A DNA stretch of 64,000 nt from assembly GCA_963575745.1 (NCBI GenBank), contig CAUYUJ010022507.1:22501-86500 (forward strand). The letters run 5' to 3'. This document shows, one piece after another, positions 41,175-50,682 of the stretch. The position numbers and the translations under genes are program-made. This DNA is from Prorocentrum cordatum. Its lineage: Eukaryota > Sar > Dinophyceae > Prorocentrales > Prorocentraceae. Each line of letters opens with the position of its first letter. The stretch's first letter is position 1. Under the pieces are notes generated by a model. That model had not been told where the DNA came from. It saw only the letters and a program-made list of their open reading frames with translations, and did not search any database.

Positions 41175-41559
41175 TGCGAACTCAATCGTGTCCGTTTCGT
41201 TTCCGTAAGTGCGAGACGAGTGTCATTTGCAGCTATCCGTAATCATGGTGGCTTAGGGGCCCCTTGAGCCGCCTTTTGGGCGGTCAGACACATTACTTGC
41301 TGGTTCCAGAGAGCCAGCCAGATTATCGAGATTAAATATCAGAATATTCAGACAAAGAGATTTCCCTGGGACAGATTCGAGGGCTGGCTATCTGGAGAAT
41401 ACCCGGACTGCGTGCAGACCAACGCTTGCGGCGAGGAGAGATATACATATTTGGCTTCGCGCTTGCTGAGGTAAAAGAGAGCTTGAGATCCACGGACCTA
41501 GAGAGAGTTGACGACATTGCATCAACACTTATTCAGAGACACCTATCGGTGAACCTGCA
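41175..41559 (+). repeat. 3' LTR of copia element 1
   Basis: 385-bp copy of 32375-32759 with TG...CA ends, preceded by TTTCTGGGGA, a possible polypurine primer. Confidence 0.95.
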
Positions 41560-41883
41560 GGAGGGGAGGGGAGAGAGGGGAGGGGATGGGAGGGGAGGGG
41601 AGAGGAGAAGAGGGAGGGGAGGGGAGGGGAGGGGGAAGGGATGGGATGGGAGGGGAGGGGATGGGATGGGAGGGGATGGGAGGGGAAAGGAGGAAAGGAG
41701 GGGAGGGGAGGGAGGGGAGAGGAGGAAAGGAGGTGAGGGAGGGGAGCAAGGGGAGGGAGAGGAGGGGGGGAGAGGCGAGCAGGGAGGGAGGGGACTCGCC
41801 CGCCCCGCTGGGCCTACGGCAGCCGCGCCAGGGGTGCCGGACGTCACTGCGCAGCAGTCCGTCCTCCCTTCCAGGGGGGGGGG
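41560..41883 (+). repeat. purine-rich GGGGA tract between the two retrotransposons
   Basis: GGGGA/GGGAG repeats, then about 80 bp of mixed sequence ending in a G run. It is the insertion site of element 2 (G-run target). Open frames here are repeat artefacts. Confidence 0.85.
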
Positions 41884-42148
41884 TGCAGACCCAATACTGC
41901 GTGAGGGGTCTGAATGCGATGATAACCGCGAGGTTGTTATTGTCAGCGATGACGTAAAAGTATCTGCGAAGATATCAGCAATGATAGGCGATTGATGTTG
42001 CTTAGCGGCACCTGCGAGGTGTCTACCGATACGCCCAAGCTCAAGGGCCCTTAAAGGATTGAACCCAAATAGTTACGAAAGAGCATATGCTTGCTGGCAT
42101 GCTATGCTACACTGCTTACATATCAGCACTGACACTATTTATTTCACA
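41884..42148 (-). repeat. 3' LTR of copia element 2
   Basis: On the plus strand it starts TGCAGACCCAATACTG and ends TATTTATTTCACA. It matches 50089-50353 with about three substitutions. Confidence 0.95.
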
Positions 42149-42222
42149 CTCGTGCAGAATTCTTCTGCTCTGTGCATCTGCCACTATATCGCATTTAGAC
42201 GTGGTGATGGCACGTCAACGAG

Positions 42223-42717
42223 CTAAAATGAAACCAGGCGCACTGCGCGCTTGAAAAGTGAGCCGGCACTGGTCAGGTGTGCCTCGTGCTCTCTGGCCTG
42301 GTCCGTCGGCTCTTGATGCTGCAAAGCGAGACGTGTGTCTCGCAGCACTGCCCTGATGGCACTGCCGTCCGATCGCTTGGTGAACTGATCACCGAGCTGC
42401 TGATCAGTCGGAACCCAAAAAAGAGGTAGTTGGCTGCGCTGATCGTCAGCGACAAACTCGTTGCTAACTTCCTCTTCTAGTGACTCCTTGAGGCCCACTA
42501 GGTCGAGTAAAAGGCGCCGCTCTGACGGGAGCTTGGAATAACCGTCTTTATGCATCGTATCGTACAAGCTGGCGCAATCTGTGACCTGAGCGAGCGGCAA
42601 CAGACTCGGCGGGATGTCCTCTGGATGGGCATCCGGAATCTCTAGCGAAGCGAAAACACAGCGTGTAATCTGAGCACAGCCTAGAGCGTCTACTGCCGAC
42701 ATCGTTTCGGCTGCCAA
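42223..42717 (-). CDS. RNase H C-terminus, copia element 2
   Basis: It reads VTDCASLYDTMHK (RNase H Asp motif) and FWVPTDQQLGDQFTK (terminal motif). It is in frame with the pol ORF upstream, separated only by TGA at 42724-42726 within KRVC-stop-STLAAETMS. An Arg CGA at that site is the likely ancestor, giving a CpG-type C-to-T change. Confidence 0.88.
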   Translation of the reverse strand: MAAETMSAVDALGCAQITRCVFASLEIPDAHPEDIPPSLLPLAQVTDCASLYDTMHKDGYSKLPSERRLLLDLVGLKESLEEEVSNEFVADDQRSQLPLFWVPTDQQLGDQFTKRSDGSAIRAVLRDTRLALQHQEPTDQAREHEAHLTSAGSLFKRAVRLVSF

Positions 42718-42723
42718 CGTAGA

Positions 42724-45700
42724 TCAGCAAACTCTCTTGATGCTGCCCGATCTCCAATCAACAATTCCTGCTCGAGCTCGATCTCCGCGTAGTAGCTTGG
42801 CTTCTGCGAGAAAACTCACGTAGCCGGCCTGCGAGCGAATCTGGATCTTCTTGTCCTTACTGGTTGCCCCCGCGGTCTTGGCGAGCAACTTGGAGATGGC
42901 GCCTTCAGCGGGCTCGTCAGCGTTGGCCCAACTGGCGTCGTGGTACGTCACCAGGCACAGAGGTCCACGTAACTTAGGGAACTCCAAACCCACGTCCGCG
43001 TGCTTCCGCGCCAACTTGATGAGCCTGTTCGTCTCGAACAAGTCCTGGATGGTGGGCTTGTTCTGGGTCCGCTGCCCCATGGCCACTCCAGCTGCCAGGT
43101 CGGGACGAGTCTGCGATGAAAACCACCCGAGCGCTCCGAGTGCGGAGCGGTTGTCCGAGAACTCGGCTGGCGTAGCATCTGACGACAGGTCCGTCTTGCG
43201 CTCCTTGCTGAGCGGAATCTCCTCGATGGTGTTCGCGTACTCGGTCTGTCGTAGATGCAGTACTTCCTCTTGATCTCGCCAGGCCTGCTTGCCGCACAAG
43301 GTAAAAGGCAAGCCTCGCCAGTCGCCCCAGGGCAAAAGCTTGTGAAGCCTGTCGTAGAGGCCCGGGTACTTGTGCGAGATCCCCAGCAGCAGGTCGTCCA
43401 CGTGGGCGACCACCACCGCGCAGAGCTCACCGTGCTGGTCGTAGCCGTAGTACAGCGCTGGGTCTAGCGAGTGCTGGTGTAGGCGAAACACGTAGTTGTC
43501 GCTCAGCTTCTCCTCCACCGCCAGCAGTGTCCTCTTGAGCTTCGCCCACCATTGTCTCGGTGCCGTGGCCAGCCCGAAAACTCCCTTGAGGATTTTGATC
43601 AGCTGCTTCGGGTTCAGCCCAGGCAAACCTTCGCGAGGCTGGGCCATGCACAGCTGCTGGTCGGGCTGCTCGTCGCCTTGCATGAAAGCCGCCTCCACGT
43701 CCGCCGCGTAGATCTCCAGGTCGAACCTCTGGCAGATGGTGAAGAACAGCATGGTCGAGTTGCGGGTGACCGTGGGCGCGTCCGTCCGCAGGTCGCCCTG
43801 AGCGAGGCGCGGGTCCATCTGACCCCCGACGCAGAGTCGGGCCTTTGCCTTGACCGGCAGCGGATGCTTGTCGGTCCGCAGCGGGGCGTTCTTGTCCCGG
43901 TACACGAACCGGCTGGGCAGGATGAGGCTGGGCTTGATCACGCCCCTGATCGCCTCGGACTCCTCGATGGAGAGTACCTGACAAGAGCCATACTTCTGCC
44001 ACTCGCTCCACTGCTTGGCGGCCGCCTCCCTGAAGAGCTCCCGATCGGAGTCCTTGATGGCCCTCCAGTTGATCTCCTTGTCGGACTGCTTGCGCTTGAT
44101 CCTCTCGGTCACGATGGAGGTTTGCAATACTTGTCTTGGAGCCGACCTCGAACGTTGGCGGGCTCCTCCTGCTTCGGGTCCGGCCGCTGCCTCCTGATCG
44201 GGGGCCGCCGCGCGGTCCCGCGAAGTTGCCCTTGCGGGCAGGGCGCCAGAGCCTGCGTTCTTCCTCTCGGTCTGGAGTCGCTTGAAGGCCGGGCCGAAGT
44301 CGCCGCTGTCCCCTCCGTCGAAGGTAGCTCGACGTCGTCGGAACTCGTCAGGGCCGTAGGTTCGCTCTTCTTCAGCTTGTTGCGGAACGTCGGCGGGCAG
44401 CACCTGGATCTGCTCCTGCTGGGGCGGATCCTCGGAGACGTTCAACTTGAGGTCGCTGTCGTCCGGGTTGTCGATGAATTCCCGCCACGCCTGCTCCATC
44501 TCGTCTGGCTTGACCTCGGGCTCGCCAGGCGCCGGGCGGATGTCCTCCACCTGAGCCTCTTCTTGTTCGAGCGAGTCGCGAGCCCGGTTGAGCTCGGCCA
44601 CGGCCTGACCGATCTCGCCCCTGCCGTTCGGGAACCAGACGTCGTCCGGAGCGAGTGCCTTGATGTGCTCCGGGGCCACCAGCATGGCGTGCCCTCCTAG
44701 CGAGACCCAGGTGTTCTCGCCTTGGTGGCCGATGACTACGCACGGCCCTCGCCAGATGCCCTTCTTGGCGTTGCGGTTGTGCTGCTCCCGCTGCTCCTTC
44801 TTCTTGACCTGGCGAAAGACGTAGCACATCTCGCCCACTGACAAGGGCGTCGCCACCGTGCGCGCGCGAGCCAGCATAGCTCGCCGGAGCTGGTCGTCGT
44901 TCTGCATCCTCATGAACGACTCGCGCGCCGCCGTCCGAATGGCATATCGGCGGCGAATCTTCTCGTCGTTGGCCGCGAGGCTGTGGGCGCTGTAGTTGGC
45001 CGTGTCGTCGACTAGGTCTCCAGGCATCTTGGGGTCGCGTCCCAGCACCCACTGCGCGGGGCTGAAGCCTGCTCGCCTTCTCAGCGAGTTCTTCGCGCCC
45101 GATACCATGATGGCCAGCGTCCGCATCTCGTCCTCGCCCCTGATCGACGAGTGCTCGATCGTCCTCGCCGCGAGCTCCTTCCACCAAGCTCCCTGGCGTT
45201 CCACGCGACCGAGCTGCCAATGTGCCTGACCAGCGATGGGCAGCTGCACCGTGTTGAATGACTGGAACAGCTCGCTGAGGGCGCCGCCGAACCCCTTCTC
45301 CATGTCGAAGTGAACTCGGTCGGGTACGCCCGCCCAAGAGGCCCAGCACCTCTCGAACGCGGCAGCGATCTCCTGGCTGGTGTGGCGACCGATCAGCGTC
45401 GCGACATGGAAGGTGGTGGCCAGGTCGACGATGCTGAAATACCAGTAGCTCTTGCCGTCGACGTCCTTGAGCTCGAAGCAGTCGAAGCCGAGGTCGTCTC
45501 CAAAATCTTGCACGAAGTGGAGGTGCGCTGGTCTCCTCGCGCTCGGGCGCTGCCGCGAGCGGCACACCCCGCAGATCAGCCCCTTGACGGCCTGGACGGT
45601 GGCCGACTTAGCGCCTTTGAGTCGCAAACTGCGGCCCAAATCTTCATTAGACGGATGGCCCAAGTTGACATGGAGTCTCTTGAGCATGGCCAGCTCGGCT

Positions 45701-47328
45701 GGCTTGCAGCAGGCCGCTGCTTTCTTTGTGAAAGTAATCGCGCCGACCCTGATCCTGCCGTCCACAGTATCTTCGGCCCGCACGTCGTGAGTGTCGGCGA
45801 AGTCGTCTCCGCCGCCCATGGGGTCTGGGTCCCCATCAGGCTCGCCCGTCTCTCCCAGGGGCGCGGTGTCGTTTACGTAGGCGGTGGCCTGCTCCCTGGG
45901 CACTGTCACGATGAAGGGCGACGAGTGCGACTGGCAGTCCACCTGGTAGGCGCGATGCCCTCCTTGCTGGCGAATCACCTGCTCCACAATGCGCACCACC
46001 GCTCTGCAGAACTTAGCGGGATAAACGCCAGACTTGCGCACCGCCACGTTGTCCCCAAAGGTCTGGTCGTGGTGCTTGCGGCTGCAGGTGCGCTTCAGCT
46101 GCTCGAACTCCTTGTGGGTAACGAGCAGCTTCGTGGGGTGCTTGATGAGCCCCCCCGTCTTGTAGTGTCGAGCTCCGTACTCGCACATGTCGCACCTCAC
46201 CTGGTACACGCGCTCGTCTGCCAGTAGCTCCAAAATCGCGCGCTGTGTCCAGAGCCGGCTGGTGGCCGGGTTCTCGATCATGGCCATGTCGCCAGAGTCG
46301 AGCTGGTACTTGAATAGGTCGCGGGCCAATAAAAGGAACGGCCGCTCCGTCCTCCAGATCCGTCGGAGCGCCTGCCTGGCCTGCGGCGTCCGAAAGTTGA
46401 GGTGCGTGATGTTCGTGTAGTGGGTGCAGGGTAGCTCGATTGACACGAACTTCGGCCTTGAGGCGTAGTGCAGGTCGTACGTCGCGTCGAGGTCCTTCTG
46501 CTTGCGTAAGTCCCATCCGTATCTGCGGTCGATCACCTCTGTGGCCGTCATCCGACGCTTCCACGCCGCCTCGGTGATGCCGCCTTCGCCTCCGAACACC
46601 TGCATGATGTCCACGCGGTGGCTGCGAACGCTGTAGGCCTCCTTGACGTCCTGGACGTGGTCGACCACGTCTCGCGCAGCACTGGCAGCATGCTGCACCA
46701 CGGGCTTGAGAGGTCTAGCCAGCCAGTCCGCGGTGAGCACTGCCTGAAAGGCGAAGGCGCTCAGCAAGCCCGTGACCTGGTAGAGGAGGCCGACGCGCTT
46801 GCCCTTCTTGATGCCTGACCGCCGCCTCGGGGCTGGCGACCCGTCCTGGCGGCCACCGCCGCCTAGTCCCTGCTCTGCTGAGGTTCCCGGGAGCCGCTCG
46901 GGCGATCCTCCTTGTCGGTCTCGCCCGCCTTCTCGAAGCCCATGTCGCTGGTGTCCATCTCGTGCGGCTCCGGAGGTCGCTGGCGCCGATGCCCGGCCCA
47001 GCTCCCCTGGCTTCCTGAGGCGCTCGTAGTCGTAGCCGCCGGCGCCACCCATTCGTCGTCCAGCACCACCTCCTCGGCCATCGCTGCCTCCAAGGTGGTC
47101 TTGGCCTTCTCCGGGGGAAGGGGCGGCGCTCCGTGCGCCTTTACCCACCTGGCAAACCGCGCCAGGAGTGGGCTTGCCCGATTGTTGCTGAGCTCCAGGA
47201 CCGCCCACTGCGCGTAGCCCAGGTCGTTCTTGAGCACCCAGCGGAGTCGGCCGTGGGGTACTTGCCAAAGCGCATCTTGTCGGCCCCGGTGATCTACGAG
47301 CTCGGATGAGCCACCGTCGCCGCGGCAC
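42724..47328 (-). CDS. pol ORF of copia element 2 with methyltransferase-like domain
   Basis: 1534 residues, of which about the first 150 are out-of-frame overlap with the protease ORF. A methyltransferase-like block spans about 240-480: MQVFGGEGGIT (motif I-like), SIELPCTHYTN (PC, motif IV-like), MIENPATSRLW (ENP, motif VI-like), then VRCDMCEYGA and HHDQTFG. Integrase follows, with an HHCC region (HVNLGH ... CGVC) and D-D-E at GFDCFEL (about 616), HFDMEKGF (673) and RVERQGAWW (708). RT follows, with VYRDKNAPL near 1143, AADVEAAFMQG and the catalytic AHVDDLLLG near 1309. RNase H begins at TYHDASWAN and ends at a TGA just before its second half. Confidence 0.93.
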   Translation of the reverse strand: MPRRRWLIRARRSPGPTRCALASTPRPTPLGAQERPGLRAVGGPGAQQQSGKPTPGAVCQVGKGARSAAPSPGEGQDHLGGSDGRGGGAGRRMGGAGGYDYERLRKPGELGRASAPATSGAARDGHQRHGLREGGRDRQGGSPERLPGTSAEQGLGGGGRQDGSPAPRRRSGIKKGKRVGLLYQVTGLLSAFAFQAVLTADWLARPLKPVVQHAASAARDVVDHVQDVKEAYSVRSHRVDIMQVFGGEGGITEAAWKRRMTATEVIDRRYGWDLRKQKDLDATYDLHYASRPKFVSIELPCTHYTNITHLNFRTPQARQALRRIWRTERPFLLLARDLFKYQLDSGDMAMIENPATSRLWTQRAILELLADERVYQVRCDMCEYGARHYKTGGLIKHPTKLLVTHKEFEQLKRTCSRKHHDQTFGDNVAVRKSGVYPAKFCRAVVRIVEQVIRQQGGHRAYQVDCQSHSSPFIVTVPREQATAYVNDTAPLGETGEPDGDPDPMGGGDDFADTHDVRAEDTVDGRIRVGAITFTKKAAACCKPAELAMLKRLHVNLGHPSNEDLGRSLRLKGAKSATVQAVKGLICGVCRSRQRPSARRPAHLHFVQDFGDDLGFDCFELKDVDGKSYWYFSIVDLATTFHVATLIGRHTSQEIAAAFERCWASWAGVPDRVHFDMEKGFGGALSELFQSFNTVQLPIAGQAHWQLGRVERQGAWWKELAARTIEHSSIRGEDEMRTLAIMVSGAKNSLRRRAGFSPAQWVLGRDPKMPGDLVDDTANYSAHSLAANDEKIRRRYAIRTAARESFMRMQNDDQLRRAMLARARTVATPLSVGEMCYVFRQVKKKEQREQHNRNAKKGIWRGPCVVIGHQGENTWVSLGGHAMLVAPEHIKALAPDDVWFPNGRGEIGQAVAELNRARDSLEQEEAQVEDIRPAPGEPEVKPDEMEQAWREFIDNPDDSDLKLNVSEDPPQQEQIQVLPADVPQQAEEERTYGPDEFRRRRATFDGGDSGDFGPAFKRLQTERKNAGSGALPARATSRDRAAAPDQEAAAGPEAGGARQRSRSAPRQVLQTSIVTERIKRKQSDKEINWRAIKDSDRELFREAAAKQWSEWQKYGSCQVLSIEESEAIRGVIKPSLILPSRFVYRDKNAPLRTDKHPLPVKAKARLCVGGQMDPRLAQGDLRTDAPTVTRNSTMLFFTICQRFDLEIYAADVEAAFMQGDEQPDQQLCMAQPREGLPGLNPKQLIKILKGVFGLATAPRQWWAKLKRTLLAVEEKLSDNYVFRLHQHSLDPALYYGYDQHGELCAVVVAHVDDLLLGISHKYPGLYDRLHKLLPWGDWRGLPFTLCGKQAWRDQEEVLHLRQTEYANTIEEIPLSKERKTDLSSDATPAEFSDNRSALGALGWFSSQTRPDLAAGVAMGQRTQNKPTIQDLFETNRLIKLARKHADVGLEFPKLRGPLCLVTYHDASWANADEPAEGAISKLLAKTAGATSKDKKIQIRSQAGYVSFLAEAKLLRGDRARAGIVDWRSGSIKRVC

Positions 47329-49073
47329 TGCTGACCGCGTCCTCGACCTTCCAGCCCTTGAGGCGCTGCCTGAGCTCCGGCACGGGCGTGCGCTGGTCGA
47401 ACTCGATCTGGCGGTCCCGACGCAGCTGCTGGAGCTCCTCCCTGTTCTTCTTGCCGAGCCCCGGGATATAGTCGTCCTGCGGCGTGCTCTCGTGGCCCTC
47501 GGCCCTCAGCGCACGCGAGATCACCCGGAGCTGGTCGCGCGTGGCGTCGCGCACATCCAAGTCGTAGCTTGCCAACTCGGCCTGCAGCTCCGGCATCCGC
47601 GCGCTGGATATCGCCGGAAGACGGGCAGTTCTCGTCGTCGGCAAGTTCTGGCCGCTGCCCCCCGGGCTCGTCTCCTTGGGAGATGTCGTGCATCGCTGGT
47701 GCGACGGGGGCATAAGCGCCGGCCGCTGGTTCGTGAAAAGCTGCGGTGGCTGGATCTGCCACGGCGCGCGTCGTACTCGCCGGTGGAGCCACAGTTGAAC
47801 TCGAGCCGGATGGCTGCGGTGATGATGTAGTTTGATGACTGCGTGCTGATGGCTGATCTCGTGGCTCGCTACGGCTTGCTTGCTGCTGAAATCGAACATG
47901 CCGTGACTGAGTATCGCTGCGAGGTTTAGCTCCCCGTTCGTCATGATCGTGGTTTGTCTGCGTAATCTGTGCTGTGCTGACTGACCTAGTACACGCTCCC
48001 CATGCCTCGTCTTCCGATCCCGATGACGATTGACGCGATGGAATGTATGCGCTCATGGCCTGGCGCACCTGCTGCTCGAACAGTTCGGCGCTATCGAGAG
48101 CATTGCAGTCAGTATCCGACGGAGACTCGTCGGCCTCCGAGGCAACTCCTGGGTGGCGAGCCTCGGGCGCCACCGGCTTGGCGGCGCTGGCCACAGCTGT
48201 CTCAGCATGGTAAGAAGCGCAAGGATGAAGACGAATCTCGGCCTTGGTATCCGAGACGTCCAAAACGGGCTTATAGTTCGGCGTGAAGCCTGCGATGTCC
48301 AGCGTCGGGTGTCCGGCGCGGCTCAGGCCCATCTGGATGTTGTGCTCGTCGATCGACTTGATGTCCAGCTTGTTGTCTCCGGCGTGGAAGACTATGTCCA
48401 GCTCGCTCTGGGCCTTGCGGCTGAACAGTCCTGGCACGGCGCTGCGCACGATGCTCATGCGGACGGTGAAGGCCCTACCGTTCACCGAACAGGGGATCAG
48501 CGCCGCCTTGAGGCTGAACGCCACCTTCGACGCCCCGAACCGGAACGGCTCCTTCTCGGGGTACTCGATGGGCTGGATGTTGAAGGCGGCCAGCCTCTTC
48601 TTGATGTCGTTGCACCAGTCGAGGCCGCCGACGCACCGAGTGCAGGCCGTGTCGAAGGTCAGCTTGCCCCCCGACTCCTTCAGCAGGTCCTCGACGCTGA
48701 GGTAGATTAGCGCCGAGCTCGTCGCGGCCATCAGGCACTGGTGGTCCTCATTGATGAAAGACGCCGCCGCCGTAACTTCTTCGGGTAGCTCGGCGGCCTG
48801 GCGGATCTGCGTCCAGTCGATGCTGAGCAGCGCACCGTACTTCCTGTCGCGAGCCGCGGCCCGCTGGTCCTGCTGGTAGACCGCCGCGACCGTCATCTCC
48901 GCCACGTGAGGCTCCTGCGCGTCGCTGGTCTCGTGCGTGGCGATGTTCGTCCTGTTGCTTCCCTTCTTCGGGATGTCGGCCTTGGCGTTAGGGTCGTTCT
49001 TCTTCGAGCACTGCGGGTCACCGCGCCAATGGACCTTCTGGCCGCATGCGCCGCAGTGTGTCCTGGCCTTCAT
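46863..49073 (-). CDS. zinc-knuckle and protease ORF of copia element 2
   Basis: 736 residues. The start has CGACGQKVHWRGDPQC, a CCHC-like knuckle with wider last spacing. LTFDTACTRCVGG near residue 140 is the protease active site (DTA rather than DSG/DTG). A low-complexity linker follows. The ATG overlaps the gag stop as ATGA, but the same frame is open upstream and reads smoothly from gag, so a one-base frameshift is likelier than true reinitiation. The 3' end overlaps the pol ORF by about 460 nt in another frame. Confidence 0.85.
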   Translation of the reverse strand: MKARTHCGACGQKVHWRGDPQCSKKNDPNAKADIPKKGSNRTNIATHETSDAQEPHVAEMTVAAVYQQDQRAAARDRKYGALLSIDWTQIRQAAELPEEVTAAASFINEDHQCLMAATSSALIYLSVEDLLKESGGKLTFDTACTRCVGGLDWCNDIKKRLAAFNIQPIEYPEKEPFRFGASKVAFSLKAALIPCSVNGRAFTVRMSIVRSAVPGLFSRKAQSELDIVFHAGDNKLDIKSIDEHNIQMGLSRAGHPTLDIAGFTPNYKPVLDVSDTKAEIRLHPCASYHAETAVASAAKPVAPEARHPGVASEADESPSDTDCNALDSAELFEQQVRQAMSAYIPSRQSSSGSEDEAWGACTRSVSTAQITQTNHDHDERGAKPRSDTQSRHVRFQQQASRSEPRDQPSARSHQTTSSPQPSGSSSTVAPPASTTRAVADPATAAFHEPAAGAYAPVAPAMHDISQGDEPGGQRPELADDENCPSSGDIQRADAGAAGRVGKLRLGCARRHARPAPGDLACAEGRGPREHAAGRLYPGARQEEQGGAPAAASGPPDRVRPAHARAGAQAAPQGLEGRGRGQQCRGDGGSSELVDHRGRQDALWQVPHGRLRWVLKNDLGYAQWAVLELSNNRASPLLARFARWVKAHGAPPLPPEKAKTTLEAAMAEEVVLDDEWVAPAATTTSASGSQGSWAGHRRQRPPEPHEMDTSDMGFEKAGETDKEDRPSGSREPQQSRD

Positions 49074-50053
49074 ATTGGCGATCTTGGGATCGTCTGCGGG
49101 TTGCCGCCGTCGCGCTTGGCGAAGTAGCCACGCGCCTGCTTCGCCTCCTTCAGCTTATCCTTGGCGCGCACCATCTTCTTGGTGAAGAATGCTACCTGCT
49201 CCTCCGCCTCGTCGATCACGTCCTGCAGCTCGTCGGGCAGCTCGTCCTCGTAGTCGTCGGAGCTGTCTGAGGACGCGCCGTCGAGCTCGGCCCTACGATC
49301 CTCCTCGTACGTCTCCGTGGCGTACGCCCGCTTGTGGTCCTTGTTCTTGTGACCTCCGTAGCCTCCTTTGTCGTGGCTGTCCTTGTTGCCGTCCACGACC
49401 GATACCTTGGGCAAGTTGATCATCAACTGCTCCTGGATCTTGGTGGGGTTGAACTGGTTGCCCACACCGTTGAGCACGCTCGCCGCGCGCTCCGGGGGCA
49501 GGCGGGCCCCCTTGCTGTACAGGTCCGCCAAGACCTCGTCGGGCACTTGGATGCCCTTGGCCTTCAGCTTGGTGGCGATCCCATTGAAGCGGTTGTTGCA
49601 GTCGCGGATCTCCTCGTACTTGTGCCGGACGCAGGCCGGGCGCACGAAGGTCTCCAGCAGCGCTGGGGTCTCCAGCACTTCGATCTCGGGAAAGCGCTTC
49701 CCGAGGTACTCCAGGAACACCTCCACCGAGTCGTCACCCTTGATGGCGTCCAGGTCGAGCTCCTCGCACGCCTCCTCGGCCTTGCCCTTGAGGCTGGCCA
49801 GCAAGGTCGCTCCCTGCTTGGGCGGCTTGACCTCGGTGCCGATCTGCCAGGTGGCGACCTCTCGGCGGTACTTCTTCATGGTCTTGCTCGTGCCATCGAA
49901 GACGGGTGCGGGGATCTTGCCCCCGTTGCTCTTGTCCTCGCCGCTGGCTGCAGCGGCTCCTCCTGTCGCCATGATGGCGACCCCGAATGAGAGGTACAGT
50001 CGCAATGACACGAGCCTGTAGTGCTTGCTAAATGACTCTGCAAAGTCGCGCAC
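49070..50053 (-). CDS. gag ORF of copia element 2
   Basis: 327 residues, likely starting at the Met near residue 28 (MATGGAAAASG). It contains PAPVFDGTSKTMKKYRREV, a gag-like core of helices, then an acidic stretch (SSDSSDDYEDELPDEL) and a Lys-rich helix, ending before the knuckle. Helical gag followed by CCHC is the expected copia order. Confidence 0.85.
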   Translation of the reverse strand: MRDFAESFSKHYRLVSLRLYLSFGVAIMATGGAAAASGEDKSNGGKIPAPVFDGTSKTMKKYRREVATWQIGTEVKPPKQGATLLASLKGKAEEACEELDLDAIKGDDSVEVFLEYLGKRFPEIEVLETPALLETFVRPACVRHKYEEIRDCNNRFNGIATKLKAKGIQVPDEVLADLYSKGARLPPERAASVLNGVGNQFNPTKIQEQLMINLPKVSVVDGNKDSHDKGGYGGHKNKDHKRAYATETYEEDRRAELDGASSDSSDDYEDELPDELQDVIDEAEEQVAFFTKKMVRAKDKLKEAKQARGYFAKRDGGNPQTIPRSPI

Positions 50054-50088
50054 GTAGCTGCCGTGATCGAGTTAGCTCCTGCTACCAA

Positions 50089-50353
50089 TGCAGACCCAAT
50101 ACTGCGTGAGGGGTCTGAATGCGATGATAACCGCGAGGTTGTTATTGTCAGCGATGACGTAAAAATATCTGCGAACATATCAGCAATGATAGGCGATTGA
50201 TGTTGCTTAGCGGCACCTGCGAGGTGTCTACCGATACGCCCAAGCTCAAGGGCCCTTAAAGGATTGAGCCCAAATAGTTACGAAAGAGCATATGCTTGCT
50301 GGCATGCTATGCTACACTGCTTACATATCAGCACTGACACTATTTATTTCACA
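50089..50353 (-). repeat. 5' LTR of copia element 2
   Basis: 265 bp, TG...CA ends. On the minus strand it is followed by TGGTAGCAGGAGC at about 50075-50088, a likely initiator-Met-tRNA primer site like that of element 1. Confidence 0.95.
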
Positions 50354-50529
50354 GGGGGGGAGGCAGAGGCGAACTGGGCGCGGGCGAGGGGGGGGGGAGA
50401 AGGGGGCGAGGAGGAGGGGAAGGGGAGGGGGGAGGGGAAGAAGGGGGGGCGGGCGAGGGGCGGGCCGGCGGCGGGAAGAAGAGAGGAGGGCTGCGTAGCC
50501 GAGGAGGGGAGGGGGGACGGAGGGGGGGG
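50354..50529 (+). repeat. G-rich tract
   Basis: GGGGGA/GGGGCG-rich DNA that was probably continuous with 41560-41883 before element 2 inserted. Confidence 0.75.
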
Positions 50530-50682
50530 GTAGGTCGGGCATGTCCCCCTGCAGGCGGATTTTGAAGGACAAATGAACAAATCAAAGCTAATGTCCCCAA
50601 ATAATCAAACACCCCCCGATTATTTTCTAACTATTTCTGCATCTTCCTCCTGTAGAGGGACAGGCCCGACTTCAAGCCAGGG
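50530..50682. mobile_element. family B TIR mini-element, second copy
   Basis: Starts TAGGTCGGGCATGTCCCCCT and ends with the inverted arm AGGGACAGGCCCGACTT, matching the introner at 1092-1246 at both ends and in length. Here it lies in non-coding GC-rich DNA, so no splicing is implied. Confidence 0.75.

Larger units (their letters stand above)
32375..41559 (+). mobile_element. copia-type LTR retrotransposon 1 (complete, decayed)
   Basis: Two direct 385-bp LTRs (TG...CA) bracket gag, CCHC knuckle, protease, a methyltransferase-like domain, integrase, reverse transcriptase and RNase H. Integrase precedes RT, which is the Ty1/copia order. I count about nine differences between the LTRs, so insertion is not very recent. 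The coding region is split over at least four frames. I find no matching 5-bp target duplication: left flank GGGGC, right flank GGAGG, inside a purine tract. Confidence 0.95.
41884..50353 (-). mobile_element. copia-type LTR retrotransposon 2 (complete, decayed)
   Basis: 265-bp LTRs differ at about three positions, so it is likely younger than element 1. Both ends abut G runs, consistent with a GGGGG target duplication. Gene order on the minus strand is gag, knuckle, protease, methyltransferase-like, integrase, RT, RNase H. Coding is split by frameshifts near 49.1 and 46.9 kb and by one TGA. It differs strongly from element 1 in sequence, so it is another family. Confidence 0.95.

Noticed and set aside
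43552-44700. 382-residue plus-strand ORF inside copia element 2
   Set aside because: Antisense of the RT/integrase frame, which has clear catalytic motifs.
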